The translations under genes were made by a program, and so were the position numbers. From an uncultured Pelagibacteraceae bacterium (GTDB lineage: Bacteria; Pseudomonadota; Alphaproteobacteria; Pelagibacterales; Pelagibacteraceae): DNA of 64,000 nt. Location: contig CACJQE010000001.1 of assembly GCA_902595465.1 (NCBI GenBank), positions 1 to 64,000 on the forward strand, written 5' to 3'. Of the stretch, positions 8,949 through 17,599 are shown in pieces. Positions within the stretch are counted from its first letter, which is position 1. Each line of letters begins with the position of its first letter. The notes below the pieces were generated by a model. It saw only the letters and a list, made by a program, of their open reading frames with translations. It was not told the origin of the DNA and searched no databases.

Positions 8949-10217
8949 TTAACTCCATTTTTTTTCAAATTTATGTCTAATTATTTGTGCAAATAAGTTC
9001 ATTATAATTAAAAATCCTAATAGAACCATAATACAGGCAGAAACTTTCTCGACAAAACCTCTTTCAGCGCTCTCTGCCCAAATATAAATTTGCACTGGCA
9101 AACTTGCAGCTGGATCTAAAGGAGATCCTGGTATTGTATTTACAAAAGCCACCATGCCAATCAATATCAAAGGTGCGGTTTCGCCTAAAGCTTGGGCCAA
9201 ACCAATTATTGTACCGGATAAAGTCCCTGGCATAGATAACGGAACTGTATGATGCATTGTAGTTTGCATTTTACTAGCACCCATTGCAAGTGCTGCCTCT
9301 CTTATACTTGGAGGAACTGCTTTTAAAGATGCTCTACAAGCAATAATAATTGTTGGTAAAGTCATCAACGACAAAGTTATTCCACCGACTAGAGGTGTTG
9401 ACCTAGGTAATTGAAATACAGCAAGTAAAATACCCAGTCCTAAAAGACCAAAAACAATTGAAGGTACTGCTGCTAAATTATTTATATTTACCTCAATAAA
9501 ATCAGTAAATCTGTTTTTAGGAGCAAATTCCTCTAAATAAATAGCTGCTAGAACTGCTACAGGAAAAGCTATCATTAAACAAACAAGTATAGAAAATATT
9601 GATCCCATAAATGAACTTGCTATACCAGCTAATTCAGCTTCTCTTGAATCAGGATATGTAAAAAAACTTAAATTGAATTTACTTTCAACTTTTCCTAGTT
9701 CTACAAGTTGATCAAAAATCTTTAATTGATAATCCGTAACTCTTCTTTGATCTTCAGGTAAATCTCTTGGATAATTGCCTTTAAATACTTGATCTAAATC
9801 ATCTGAGGCAGTTAAATAAACATCTTTAGTTTTTCCAATTAATGAAGGGTCGTTTAAAAGTTCCCTTTTAATCTCTCTTTCGAAAAAGTAAGAGACCATT
9901 CTCTTCAGCTCATTTTCTTGATCCTCATTAGCATTTGGATCCAAATCAGCCATTGATTTTAATGCTATATCGTAATAATCAGCATCTTTTAAATCCTCTT
10001 TAGAAGGATTTTGCTCTAACATCATTAATTCAGCATCAAAAGTAACTGGAACAATAAGCCAAGTTTTTTGAAAGGCTGAATAGCCTGTCGAAAAAATTTT
10101 AAAAATAAAGATTGTTAAAAATAAAAGTGCCATAAAAATTGCACTTTGACCGTATAATCGAAATCTCTTTTCAGCTTTATATCTTTTATTTAATAATTGT
10201 TCTTTATTTTTATTCAT
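8949..10217 (-). CDS. pstA: Phosphate ABC transporter permease PstA
   Basis: Inner-membrane permease subunit. The 422 residues comprise an N-terminal anchor (about 27-47), a roughly 140-residue polar extracytoplasmic region, and a C-terminal five- to six-helix permease core with the EAA-type loop ([20 protein letters not shown]). The long N-terminal domain is common in alphaproteobacterial PstA and absent from the shorter E. coli form. The C-terminal [13 protein letters not shown] motif is diagnostic. It overlaps pstC by 8 bp. Confidence 0.94.
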   Translation of the reverse strand: MNKNKEQLLNKRYKAEKRFRLYGQSAIFMALLFLTIFIFKIFSTGYSAFQKTWLIVPVTFDAELMMLEQNPSKEDLKDADYYDIALKSMADLDPNANEDQENELKRMVSYFFEREIKRELLNDPSLIGKTKDVYLTASDDLDQVFKGNYPRDLPEDQRRVTDYQLKIFDQLVELGKVESKFNLSFFTYPDSREAELAGIASSFMGSIFSILVCLMIAFPVAVLAAIYLEEFAPKNRFTDFIEVNINNLAAVPSIVFGLLGLGILLAVFQLPRSTPLVGGITLSLMTLPTIIIACRASLKAVPPSIREAALAMGASKMQTTMHHTVPLSMPGTLSGTIIGLAQALGETAPLILIGMVAFVNTIPGSPLDPAASLPVQIYIWAESAERGFVEKVSACIMVLLGFLIIMNLFAQIIRHKFEKKWS

Positions 10218-11595
10218 ATTTTTCTCTATATTTTTTAACTACTCTTAAGGCCACAATATTCAAACAGAGCGTTACTAAAAATAATGACATACCTAAAGCA
10301 AATGCAGCTTGCGTTTTTGGGTCGCCAAAAGCTTGATCTCCAATTAATATTACAACAATTTGCGCTGTAATTGTTGAAGTAGATTCTAATGGATTTAAAG
10401 TTAAATTAGCAGCTAAACCAGAGGCCATAACAACTATCATTGTTTCTCCAATTGCTCTTGAAACACCAAGCAAAATAGATCCAACTATACCAGGCAATGC
10501 TGCAGGAAAAATAACTTTTTTTATTGTTTCTGATTTGGTTGCTCCCATGGCATAACTTCCATCTCTTAAACTTTGAGGTACACTTGTAATCACATCGTCA
10601 CTTAAACTTGAAATGAATGGTATAATCATAATGCCCATTACTCCGCCTGCCGCTAAAGCGCTTTCAGCTGAAACGTCTAAACCCATGCTATTACCTATTT
10701 CCTTTAAAAAAGGTCCAACTGTTAGAGCAGCAAAAAATCCATAAACAACTGTTGGTATACCAGCTAAAATTTCAATTAAAGGTTTTGCGTATTGTCTAAC
10801 TTTAACTGATGCATACTCAGCCAAATAAATTCCACTCATTAGTCCAATAGGAATAGCAACACACATAGCTATGAAAGCAATAAAAAAAGTACCAGCAAAA
10901 ATAGGGACTGCTCCAAAAGTATCGGAGTACATTGTCGGATCTAAAGCCTCTGAAGAATCTCTAACAAAAGCTTTTGCAGGATACCAATGAGTTCCAAAGA
11001 CAAAATCAAATAATGGAATTACTTTAAAAAAATCTATAGTTTGAAATATAAGTGAAAATACTATTCCAACAGTAGTTAATATTGCAGCTAAAGAAGCTGT
11101 AAATAAAACTGCTTTCAAAAATTTTTCAACTGGTTCTCTTGTTCTAGAATTAGATGAAATTTTTTTATAAGCGTAAGCAACAGAGGCAATAATTATAGAT
11201 AATACTATAACAGCTTTTGAACTTTGAGCTATTGATCGAAGACTTAAATATTTTTCAGCTGAAGCCTCAATAAAAGGTGTAATTTCTCCGGTAAATTGTC
11301 CTCGAGACAATGCTTTTGTTTTTTCGTAAATTAAATTTAATTCATCATCAAGATAACCTTGATTTGAATAATCACTTAAGATTAATAGTTTTACAATTGT
11401 GGGCTCAAAAATTGCCCATAAAGAAAAAATTATAAAAGCTGGTATTGCACACCAAATTGCAAGATAATAACCATAAAATTGTGGTAATGCGGTTAATCTT
11501 TTATTTGTAGATTGAATTGTATATGCTTTTTTACGTCCAAAATAATAACTTGTGAAACCCAGAAGAACAATAAATATAAACAATATTAAGTTCAA
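10210..11595 (-). CDS. pstC: Phosphate ABC transporter permease PstC
   Basis: Partner permease to PstA. The 461-residue protein has N-terminal membrane segments (1-15, 45-65), a polar segment, another pair of helices (about 125-145 and 160-185), then the binding-protein-dependent permease core with QSLRDGSYAMGATKSETI as the coupling loop and AIGETMIVVM near the end. The extended N-terminus is an alphaproteobacterial feature. A terminator-like hairpin lies between pstS and this gene, so it is probably expressed below pstS by partial read-through. Confidence 0.94.
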   Translation of the reverse strand: MNLILFIFIVLLGFTSYYFGRKKAYTIQSTNKRLTALPQFYGYYLAIWCAIPAFIIFSLWAIFEPTIVKLLILSDYSNQGYLDDELNLIYEKTKALSRGQFTGEITPFIEASAEKYLSLRSIAQSSKAVIVLSIIIASVAYAYKKISSNSRTREPVEKFLKAVLFTASLAAILTTVGIVFSLIFQTIDFFKVIPLFDFVFGTHWYPAKAFVRDSSEALDPTMYSDTFGAVPIFAGTFFIAFIAMCVAIPIGLMSGIYLAEYASVKVRQYAKPLIEILAGIPTVVYGFFAALTVGPFLKEIGNSMGLDVSAESALAAGGVMGIMIIPFISSLSDDVITSVPQSLRDGSYAMGATKSETIKKVIFPAALPGIVGSILLGVSRAIGETMIVVMASGLAANLTLNPLESTSTITAQIVVILIGDQAFGDPKTQAAFALGMSLFLVTLCLNIVALRVVKKYREKYE

Positions 11596-11638
11596 AGAAT
11601 CTCCTTTATTGAGGACTTTACTCTTATTTCAAAAAAAA

Positions 11639-11656
11639 GGGGTCTAAAAAGACCCC
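11639..11656 (-). terminator. Intrinsic terminator/attenuator between pstS and pstC
   Basis: On the minus strand a GGGGTC stem, 6-nt loop and GACCCC arm are followed by a run of eight T. The flanking A and T runs lengthen the stem. Its place immediately after pstS fits partial termination, which would give more binding protein than permease. Confidence 0.8.
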
Positions 11657-11686
11657 TTTTTTAATTATTTGTTAACAGAGTAATAA

Positions 11687-12718
11687 TTAATTACCCATAG
11701 CAACTAGCTTCGTAGCATTAGTTCTAGTTGTTTTATACAACTTAGAGTCTAATGGAACTAAACCAATATCTGCTAAGTAACCACCTTTTCCAATAGCTTT
11801 CTTAGTTGTGAATTCTTTCACAAACTCATGTAATCCTGGGATTACTCCAACGTGAGCTTTTTTCACATAGAAAAATAATGGTCTTGCAACTGCATAACTG
11901 TAGTCTTGAATACTCGCTAGAGAGGGTTGTCCACCATCTATGCTAGCAGCTTGTAATTTATCTTTAGCAGCTAAGAAATAGCTGAAACCAAAGAAACCAA
12001 ACATATCTTTATCTTGAGTTAACTTTTGGATGATTAAACTATCGTTTTCTCCTACTTCAATAGCAGCTCCATCTTCTCTGTAAAGTTTTTGTGGTTTTTT
12101 GTATTTTTTATTTCCAGCTTCAAAACCTGCTTTATAAAGAGCTTTAGCTTCTTTAGTCATACCTTTTTTCATTACTAAAGAATTCCAAGCATCTCTAGTT
12201 CCTGATGTTCCTGGTGGGATCATTACTGAAATTTTTTGTTTTGGTAAGCTAGGGTCAATTTGGTCCCAGGTTTTATAAATATTTGGAACTAACTTACCAT
12301 CAACTACTGTATGAGCAGCTAATGCTAAATATAATTGTTCTTTAGTAAAGTTTACTGGTTTTGCATCTTTGCTGTAAGCTAATGTAATACCATCGTTACC
12401 AATTACGATCTCAACAATATCATTTACACCATTTTTCTTACATAGGGCTTTCTCTTTGTCTTTCATAGCTCTTGATGCATTTGTAATATCTGGATGTTGC
12501 TCACCAACACCAGCACAGAATAGTTTAGCTCCTCCACCAGTACCAGTCGACTCGATTACAGGAGTTTTGAATCCTGAACCACCAAATCTTTCAGCAACAA
12601 CAGTCGCGTAAGGGAATACTGTAGACGAACCAACTATCTTAATTTGATCTCTTGCTTGAGCAACAGTTGCTATTGATAGAGCAACTAAAGAAGCAATCAC
12701 TATAGTTAGTTTTTTCAT
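11687..12718 (-). CDS. pstS: Periplasmic phosphate-binding protein PstS
   Basis: PstS captures phosphate in the periplasm for PstCAB. It has a Sec signal peptide (residues 1-22, cut after AQA), then KIVGSSTVFPYA and ESTGTGGGAKLFC, which form the phosphate pocket, and PPGTSGTRDAW (about 160-170). The length of 343 residues is normal. A Pho box lies 71-88 bp upstream and a terminator-like hairpin follows the gene. Codon use is noticeably less A/T-biased than in neighbouring genes, as expected for one of the most abundant proteins of the cell. Confidence 0.97.
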   Translation of the reverse strand: MKKLTIVIASLVALSIATVAQARDQIKIVGSSTVFPYATVVAERFGGSGFKTPVIESTGTGGGAKLFCAGVGEQHPDITNASRAMKDKEKALCKKNGVNDIVEIVIGNDGITLAYSKDAKPVNFTKEQLYLALAAHTVVDGKLVPNIYKTWDQIDPSLPKQKISVMIPPGTSGTRDAWNSLVMKKGMTKEAKALYKAGFEAGNKKYKKPQKLYREDGAAIEVGENDSLIIQKLTQDKDMFGFFGFSYFLAAKDKLQAASIDGGQPSLASIQDYSYAVARPLFFYVKKAHVGVIPGLHEFVKEFTTKKAIGKGGYLADIGLVPLDSKLYKTTRTNATKLVAMGN

Positions 12719-12788
12719 TATCTTTAATCCTTTCGTTATTTATTAATTAAAAGATGTCTGACTCGTATAAATTTATTGAATCTTTAAT

Positions 12789-12806
12789 ATTACAGAATTA
12801 TTACAG
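12789..12806 (-). promoter_or_regulatory. Pho box upstream of pstS
   Basis: On the minus strand two identical CTGTAAT repeats are spaced 11 bp apart (start to start), the exact 7+4 architecture of the PhoB site, each matching 6 of 7 consensus bases. The distance to the pstS ATG (71 bp) leaves room for a -10 box and a leader. Confidence 0.88.
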
Positions 12807-12827
12807 TTTTGTTAAAAACCTAACTTT

Positions 12828-13436
12828 TTAGTTGTATTTCATTGAGACAATAATCTCACTATTTTCAGTTTCTAGACCACCTTTGCATGAAACTGGGTTT
12901 ACGTTATCCTTAAAAGCAAGATCTGGGGTTGGTCTTAAGACAACTTCCAGTTTTACCAAATTAACTAATTCCTCAAGAATACTTTGGTCATAACGCCATT
13001 TTGGCCAACTAGTAGGAGTAGAAAAAATAGATGTTAAATAGCTTGTCGCCATAGTAAACCTATAATTACTCATATTTTCATTTCTCAGTAAATGATCTCT
13101 AACAGAATTAAATATGTTTCGACATCTCAATGAATCTGACATGTAGTTCTCTTTTTTTAAATTTTCATTTACTGGAATTGAAACAATTAAATCTACTGTA
13201 TTTCTCCAATAGGAACTGAGAACATCTATATATATATCTTCATACGGTACATCTTTATGTTTTTTTATTTCAGGATATGAACTTTTTAAGTCTTCCTGTA
13301 ATCTAAAGATACCAATATCAAAAACAGTTAATTGCTGGTTTCTTAAAATTGTAGAAATATCTGATGCATTACTTTTAGTAATGATCGACATTAAAAAAAA
13401 AATAATAATTAAAATACTATGTAATATCTTAATCAT
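12828..13436 (-). CDS. Secreted protein of unknown function between phoR and pstS
   Basis: I do not recognise this 202-residue protein. It starts with a clear signal peptide (hydrophobic residues 5-18, likely cleavage after SNA at 24). The mature part is mixed alpha/beta with two cysteines (105 and 184) that could form a disulphide, and a tryptophan-rich patch (SWPKWRYDQS, about 143-152). It lies 109 bp upstream of pstS and 94 bp downstream of phoR, same strand. The setting suggests a periplasmic role in phosphate acclimation, but that is context only. Confidence 0.75.
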   Translation of the reverse strand: MIKILHSILIIIFFLMSIITKSNASDISTILRNQQLTVFDIGIFRLQEDLKSSYPEIKKHKDVPYEDIYIDVLSSYWRNTVDLIVSIPVNENLKKENYMSDSLRCRNIFNSVRDHLLRNENMSNYRFTMATSYLTSIFSTPTSWPKWRYDQSILEELVNLVKLEVVLRPTPDLAFKDNVNPVSCKGGLETENSEIIVSMKYN

Positions 13437-13467
13437 AAATTAATTTTAAATAAACTAAGATACAAAT

Positions 13468-13490
13468 CAACAAAAGATTTGTTAAATCTT
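13468..13490 (-). terminator. Weak AT-rich hairpin downstream of phoR
   Basis: AAGATTT-GTT-AAATCTT forms a 7-bp stem with a short outer helix (CAAC with GTTG), read on the minus strand after phoR and followed by a T-rich stretch (TTTTGTTGATTT). It may end the plcP-agt-phoR transcript. The stem is AT-rich, so this is tentative. Confidence 0.35.
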
Positions 13491-13530
13491 GGTTGAATAA
13501 GAGTTAATTTTAAACAATTTTTTAAATTAA

Positions 13531-14679
13531 TTATTTTGTTGGAAGATATATCTTAATTTCAGTACCTTCATTAACTTTACTGAGAATCTCATAGTCACCT
13601 CTGTGTTGAGATATAATATGTTTCATTATAGCTAAACCTAAACCTGTACCACCAACCTTTTTACTTTTTTCTGTATCTACTCTAAAAAATCTTTCAGTTA
13701 TTCTTGGAATTAGCTGGTGAGGTATTCCAACACCTTCATCTTTAATGATAATGGCAATATTTTTATCAATTAATTTACCTTCACTGATTTGACTTTTTAC
13801 GTATATATTTTTTCCATCTTGTGAATATTTAATTGAATTATCAATTAAATTTGAAAATACAGTTAACAATTTATCATTATCACCAAAAACTAAGGTTGGT
13901 TCCATAAGTTCAATATGTAAATTGATTTTCTTTTTTTTAAGAATTAATTCAAAGTTACTTTTAATATTTGTAAAAAGATCATTTAAGCTCACAATTTTAT
14001 TAGGCTTGATATGTTCTTCCAATTCTATTCTACTTAAAATCAATAAATCATTAATTAGGTTTTCCATTCTTAATACTTGATCAGACATGATAGACATAAA
14101 TTTTTTTTGCGCCTCTTGGTCTTTTGAAGCTGGTCCAAGAATAGTTTCTAACGAACCTTTAATCGAAACTAAAGGTGTTCTTAATTCATGACTCACATTT
14201 GCAACAAAATCAGTTTTTAGTTTTTGTGCTTTTGTTATTTCTGTAAAATCTTTTAGAAACAATACGACAGAGTTTATTTCTGGAAACAAATGGGTCGGAC
14301 CAGGAATAACATAGATTTTGTAAAGTTGATAAGATGGTAAATTTATTTCTACATTGACATTTTTTGTAGTTTGATCTTTGATAGCCTCTTCAATCGTTTC
14401 TAATAATTTTGTATCTCTAATTACACTTGAAATATTTTTATCAATTAGGTTTTCTCCAAAACGTTGTTTTGCACTTTTGTTTAGATATTTGATTAAATTA
14501 TATTTATCTAAAGCAAAGAATTGATCTTCTAATTCTTCAATAATTACTCTTTTTCCTAAATCATCCTTATTAGTCTTGTTTACAACTGGTGCTGTGTTTT
14601 CTGGCTTAATATTTTTTTTAAATAAAAAATATAATAAAATGATTATTATAACTATAAGTATCAACTCTGCCCAAAACAT
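13531..14679 (-). CDS. phoR: Phosphate-regulon sensor histidine kinase PhoR
   Basis: PhoR phosphorylates PhoB when phosphate is scarce. It has a single N-terminal membrane anchor (residues 3-19), a PAS-like region (about 50-150), HisKA with the phosphoacceptor in NVSHELRTPL, and HATPase_c with the N box NLIDNSIKYS, G1 DEGVGIP and G2 GGTGLGLAI. The 382 residues are compact compared with E. coli PhoR. It lies 34 bp after the glycosyltransferase and upstream of pst, apart from phoB at the other end of the cluster. Confidence 0.92.
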   Translation of the reverse strand: MFWAELILIVIIIILLYFLFKKNIKPENTAPVVNKTNKDDLGKRVIIEELEDQFFALDKYNLIKYLNKSAKQRFGENLIDKNISSVIRDTKLLETIEEAIKDQTTKNVNVEINLPSYQLYKIYVIPGPTHLFPEINSVVLFLKDFTEITKAQKLKTDFVANVSHELRTPLVSIKGSLETILGPASKDQEAQKKFMSIMSDQVLRMENLINDLLILSRIELEEHIKPNKIVSLNDLFTNIKSNFELILKKKKINLHIELMEPTLVFGDNDKLLTVFSNLIDNSIKYSQDGKNIYVKSQISEGKLIDKNIAIIIKDEGVGIPHQLIPRITERFFRVDTEKSKKVGGTGLGLAIMKHIISQHRGDYEILSKVNEGTEIKIYLPTK

Positions 14680-14713
14680 GGATATGTTTTAACAAATGTA
14701 ATGTATATTGTCT

Positions 14714-15721
14714 TTAATTATTAGGTGAAATATTTTCAAAAAATATTTTTGCCGTTTCCTCCCAAGAATATTTTTTTGCAAAATCAAGACAATCTTGACG
14801 ACTTACCTTCAAAGCTTTTAAAGCAGAGGTTTTCAAATCATTATCTAAAGTATCAATATTAGTACCCCCTAATATATCTTTAGGTCCCGGTACAGGGTAA
14901 GCTGCGACTGGTGTGCCACAATTTAAAGACTCTAAGACAACTATACCAAACGTATCTGTTTTACTTGGAAATACAAAAACATCAGATGATGCAAAATGAG
15001 AAGCTAATTCTCCATTTGTTTTCTCACCTAAAAAAATGTCTTTTGGAAACTTTTTTTTTAAATTGTTTAAATCAGGACCTTTACCAATTATAATTTTAGT
15101 ACCTTCAAGATCTAAATCTAAAAATGCTTTGATATTTTTTTCAACAGCAACTCTTCCAACATATATCCATATAGGTCTTTTATAAGGTAAGTCTTTCTTA
15201 ATGGGGTTTTTAAATGCACCATGATTACCTCCTCTGGTCCATGTAACCATTTTATTGTTATCAATACCTAAAGAAATTAATTCTTCACGCATAGATTCTG
15301 TTGTTACTAAAATTCTTTCAGCTTTATTATGAAAATTGCATAAAAATTTTTCTGACCATTTAGCTGGAATGATAGGCATATAAAGTTTCATGTATTTATC
15401 AAATCTTGTGTGAAAACTTGTGGTAAATTTTAAGCCATTTTTAATGCAATGTCTTCGTGCCATAAACCCTAAGGGTCCTTCTGTTGCAATATGTATTGCA
15501 TCAGGTTTAATTGAATTAATTAAGTTACTTACACGGGGCCAAACATTTAAGGACAATCTAATTTCATTATATTTTGGCATGGGCACGGTAAGAAATTGTT
15601 GAGGAGTAATATATTCAATAGTTTGACCTTGTGATTTAAGAATTTCACCAGTTTCGTGGAGAGTTCTTACAACACCATTAACTTGAGGGTAATAAGCATC
15701 GGTAACAATTAATATTTTCAT
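14714..15721 (-). CDS. agt: GT4-family glycosyltransferase, probable glycolipid synthase (Agt)
   Basis: A GT-B glycosyltransferase of family 4 with the N-terminal DAYYPQVNGVVRTL motif shared by lipid glycosyltransferases and mannosyltransferases, EGPLGF, a donor-site IYVGRVAVEKN, and the E-x7-E region FPSKTDTFGIVVLESLNCGTP (split motif, about 253-273). It is 3 bp downstream of the PlcP phosphoesterase. In marine bacteria the plcP-agt pair degrades phospholipid to diacylglycerol and glycosylates it under phosphate starvation. The sugar (glucose or glucuronate) cannot be told from sequence. Confidence 0.85.
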   Translation of the reverse strand: MKILIVTDAYYPQVNGVVRTLHETGEILKSQGQTIEYITPQQFLTVPMPKYNEIRLSLNVWPRVSNLINSIKPDAIHIATEGPLGFMARRHCIKNGLKFTTSFHTRFDKYMKLYMPIIPAKWSEKFLCNFHNKAERILVTTESMREELISLGIDNNKMVTWTRGGNHGAFKNPIKKDLPYKRPIWIYVGRVAVEKNIKAFLDLDLEGTKIIIGKGPDLNNLKKKFPKDIFLGEKTNGELASHFASSDVFVFPSKTDTFGIVVLESLNCGTPVAAYPVPGPKDILGGTNIDTLDNDLKTSALKALKVSRQDCLDFAKKYSWEETAKIFFENISPNN

Positions 15722-15724
15722 TCT

Positions 15725-16531
15725 TTAAGATGCTTTTTTGAATGAACCGATCCTGTTATTATCAATATTTTCTGAAATATATTCGTTTCTTTTTTTATCC
15801 CAATAAATTATCTCAAAAGTTCCATCATATTTTTCTGCCAAGGCTGTACATGACTCAACCCAATCGCCACAATTTAAATAATTAACACCATCAAGATTTA
15901 AATTTTCAGCATGATGTATGTGTCCACAAATTATTCCATCAAATTTTTTCCTTTTTGCATATGAAGAAAGTGTGTTTTCATATTCACCTATAAATTTTAC
16001 AGCATTTTTTACCTTATATTTTAAAAATTTTGCCAATGACCAATAGTCTTTACCTCTCAATTTTCTAAAAAAATTTATAATAACATTAATTTTAAGTAAT
16101 AATTCATAGGCAATAGCTCCTAATTTAGAAAGCCATTTAGCATATTTCATTACTCCGTCCCAAGCATCACCATGAACAACTAAATATTTTTTTCCTAACT
16201 GCGTTTCATGAATAACTCTATTTACTATTTTAATATCACCTAAATGCATTGGAATAAATTTTCTAAATACCTCATCATGATTTCCAATTATGTAAAATAC
16301 TTTTGTCCCGTGCCTGGCTTTTCTCAATATTTTTTGTATGACATCATTATGCTCTTGAGGCCAATAGAAACTCTTTTGCATTGCCCAAACATCGATTATA
16401 TCTCCAACTAAATAAAGGTTCTCGGATCTTGAATTCTTAAAAAATTCTAAAAGCTTGTTAGCTTGACAACCTTTGGTGCCAAGATGCACATCAGATATAA
16501 ATATACTCTTATATTTTAATAACGGAGGCAT
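15725..16531 (-). CDS. plcP: Calcineurin-like metallophosphoesterase, PlcP-type phospholipase C
   Basis: All five metal-site motifs are present: DVHLG (Asp14, His16), GDIID (Asp44), GNHDE (Asn84, His85), VHGD (His120) and GHIHH (His204, His206). The family is often labelled UDP-2,3-diacylglucosamine hydrolase (LpxH), but LpxI in this window already fills that role. The tight pairing with a glycosyltransferase, phoR and pst points to PlcP, which removes the head group of phospholipids to make diacylglycerol. SD-like GGTTT precedes the ATG. It is divergent from the DAG-kinase-family gene. Confidence 0.85.
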   Translation of the reverse strand: MPPLLKYKSIFISDVHLGTKGCQANKLLEFFKNSRSENLYLVGDIIDVWAMQKSFYWPQEHNDVIQKILRKARHGTKVFYIIGNHDEVFRKFIPMHLGDIKIVNRVIHETQLGKKYLVVHGDAWDGVMKYAKWLSKLGAIAYELLLKINVIINFFRKLRGKDYWSLAKFLKYKVKNAVKFIGEYENTLSSYAKRKKFDGIICGHIHHAENLNLDGVNYLNCGDWVESCTALAEKYDGTFEIIYWDKKRNEYISENIDNNRIGSFKKAS

Positions 16532-16545
16532 TAAAAAAACCTATT

Positions 16546-16563
16546 TTGTAACACAACTGTAAC
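16546..16563 (+). promoter_or_regulatory. Pho box in the plcP/DAG-kinase divergent promoter
   Basis: TTGTAAC at 16546-16552 and CTGTAAC at 16557-16563 are direct repeats 11 bp apart, the PhoB spacing. Orientation points to the rightward gene at 16631. The 99-bp intergenic region is shared with leftward plcP, so PhoB bound here could influence both genes. Confidence 0.75.
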
Positions 16564-16630
16564 TCGAATCATTTAATTCTTATGTCATTGAAATGTTAAA
16601 GATTTATTAAAAATTAGTTACGAAAAAATT

Positions 16631-17515
16631 ATGCATTATTGTTTGATTTATAACCTTAATTCTTCAACAGGGAAAAAAATAAAATTTGTAAATAAGATTT
16701 ATGAAAAATTAAAAATTAACAACTCTGTAGATTATTTCAAAACCAAATCTGAAAAAGAGGCGAAAGAAATATTTTTGGAATTTAAAAATAAAAATTATGA
16801 TAGATTGATAGTTGCTGGTGGAGATGGATCAGTATCATTTGCTATCAATGAATTGATAAAAAATGACTTTGATTTTAATGATAAATTTGCAATTGGGTAC
16901 ATACCGGCTGGAACAGCCAATTTACTTCAAGCAGAGTTATCGATAAATAAAAAAGTAGACGATATTTGTAATATTTTAACATCAAATAATTATAAACAAT
17001 CTAATCTTATAAAAATAAATAAAAATTATTTTTTTTTAATGGCTGGTATTGGTTGGGATGCTAAAATTGTTCACTCTATTGATACACGTATAAAAAAAAT
17101 ACTTGGTAAGATAATATTTGGTTTAAAAGGGTTTCAGCATTTTTTATTTATGAAAAATAATAAACTTGATGTTTTCTTTGATGGTCAAAAATATCAAGCT
17201 GATTGGGTATTAAGTTCTAATACCAAATATTATGCTGGTCATCATAAGATAAATAAGTCAAACATTTTTGATGATAGATTAATAACTTATGTTTTTAAAG
17301 ATTTAAGTAGGCTAAAATTAATGTATTATATTATTTTGATAATTATTTATGGAGATTTATCAAGAAACAAATCTGTTATAACCACCTATTCAAAAAGTAT
17401 CCAAATTAATTGCAATAATTTTGAAATTCCCGTTCAGGTTGATGGAGATAATTTTGGATGTCACAATAAGATTGATATTGAATTTTCACAAAAAAAAGTA
17501 AATTTTTTACTATAA
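16631..17515 (+). CDS. Diacylglycerol kinase / lipid kinase family protein (YegS/DagK-like)
   Basis: The catalytic domain shows VAGGDGSVSFAINEL (about 57-71), the nucleotide-binding glycine loop of the DAGK family, followed by PAGTANLL (about 95-102) and AGIGWDAKIV (about 137-146). At 294 residues it is a normal YegS/DgkB-type lipid kinase. It would phosphorylate diacylglycerol or a related lipid. Because it is divergent from plcP behind a Pho box, it probably controls the diacylglycerol released by PlcP or acts on another remodelled lipid. The substrate is an inference. Confidence 0.85.
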   Translation: MHYCLIYNLNSSTGKKIKFVNKIYEKLKINNSVDYFKTKSEKEAKEIFLEFKNKNYDRLIVAGGDGSVSFAINELIKNDFDFNDKFAIGYIPAGTANLLQAELSINKKVDDICNILTSNNYKQSNLIKINKNYFFLMAGIGWDAKIVHSIDTRIKKILGKIIFGLKGFQHFLFMKNNKLDVFFDGQKYQADWVLSSNTKYYAGHHKINKSNIFDDRLITYVFKDLSRLKLMYYIILIIIYGDLSRNKSVITTYSKSIQINCNNFEIPVQVDGDNFGCHNKIDIEFSQKKVNFLL

Positions 17516-17599
17516 TTTTAATAACAAAATTTTAGACAAATTATTTTACTTAGAAATTTAAATTAAATATAATAATTTAAATTTTCATAGGAGGTGATG

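Noticed and set aside
15725-16531. Calling the metallophosphoesterase LpxH
   Set aside because: LpxI is present in the lpx operon of this window, and the partner glycosyltransferase and Pho context fit PlcP better.
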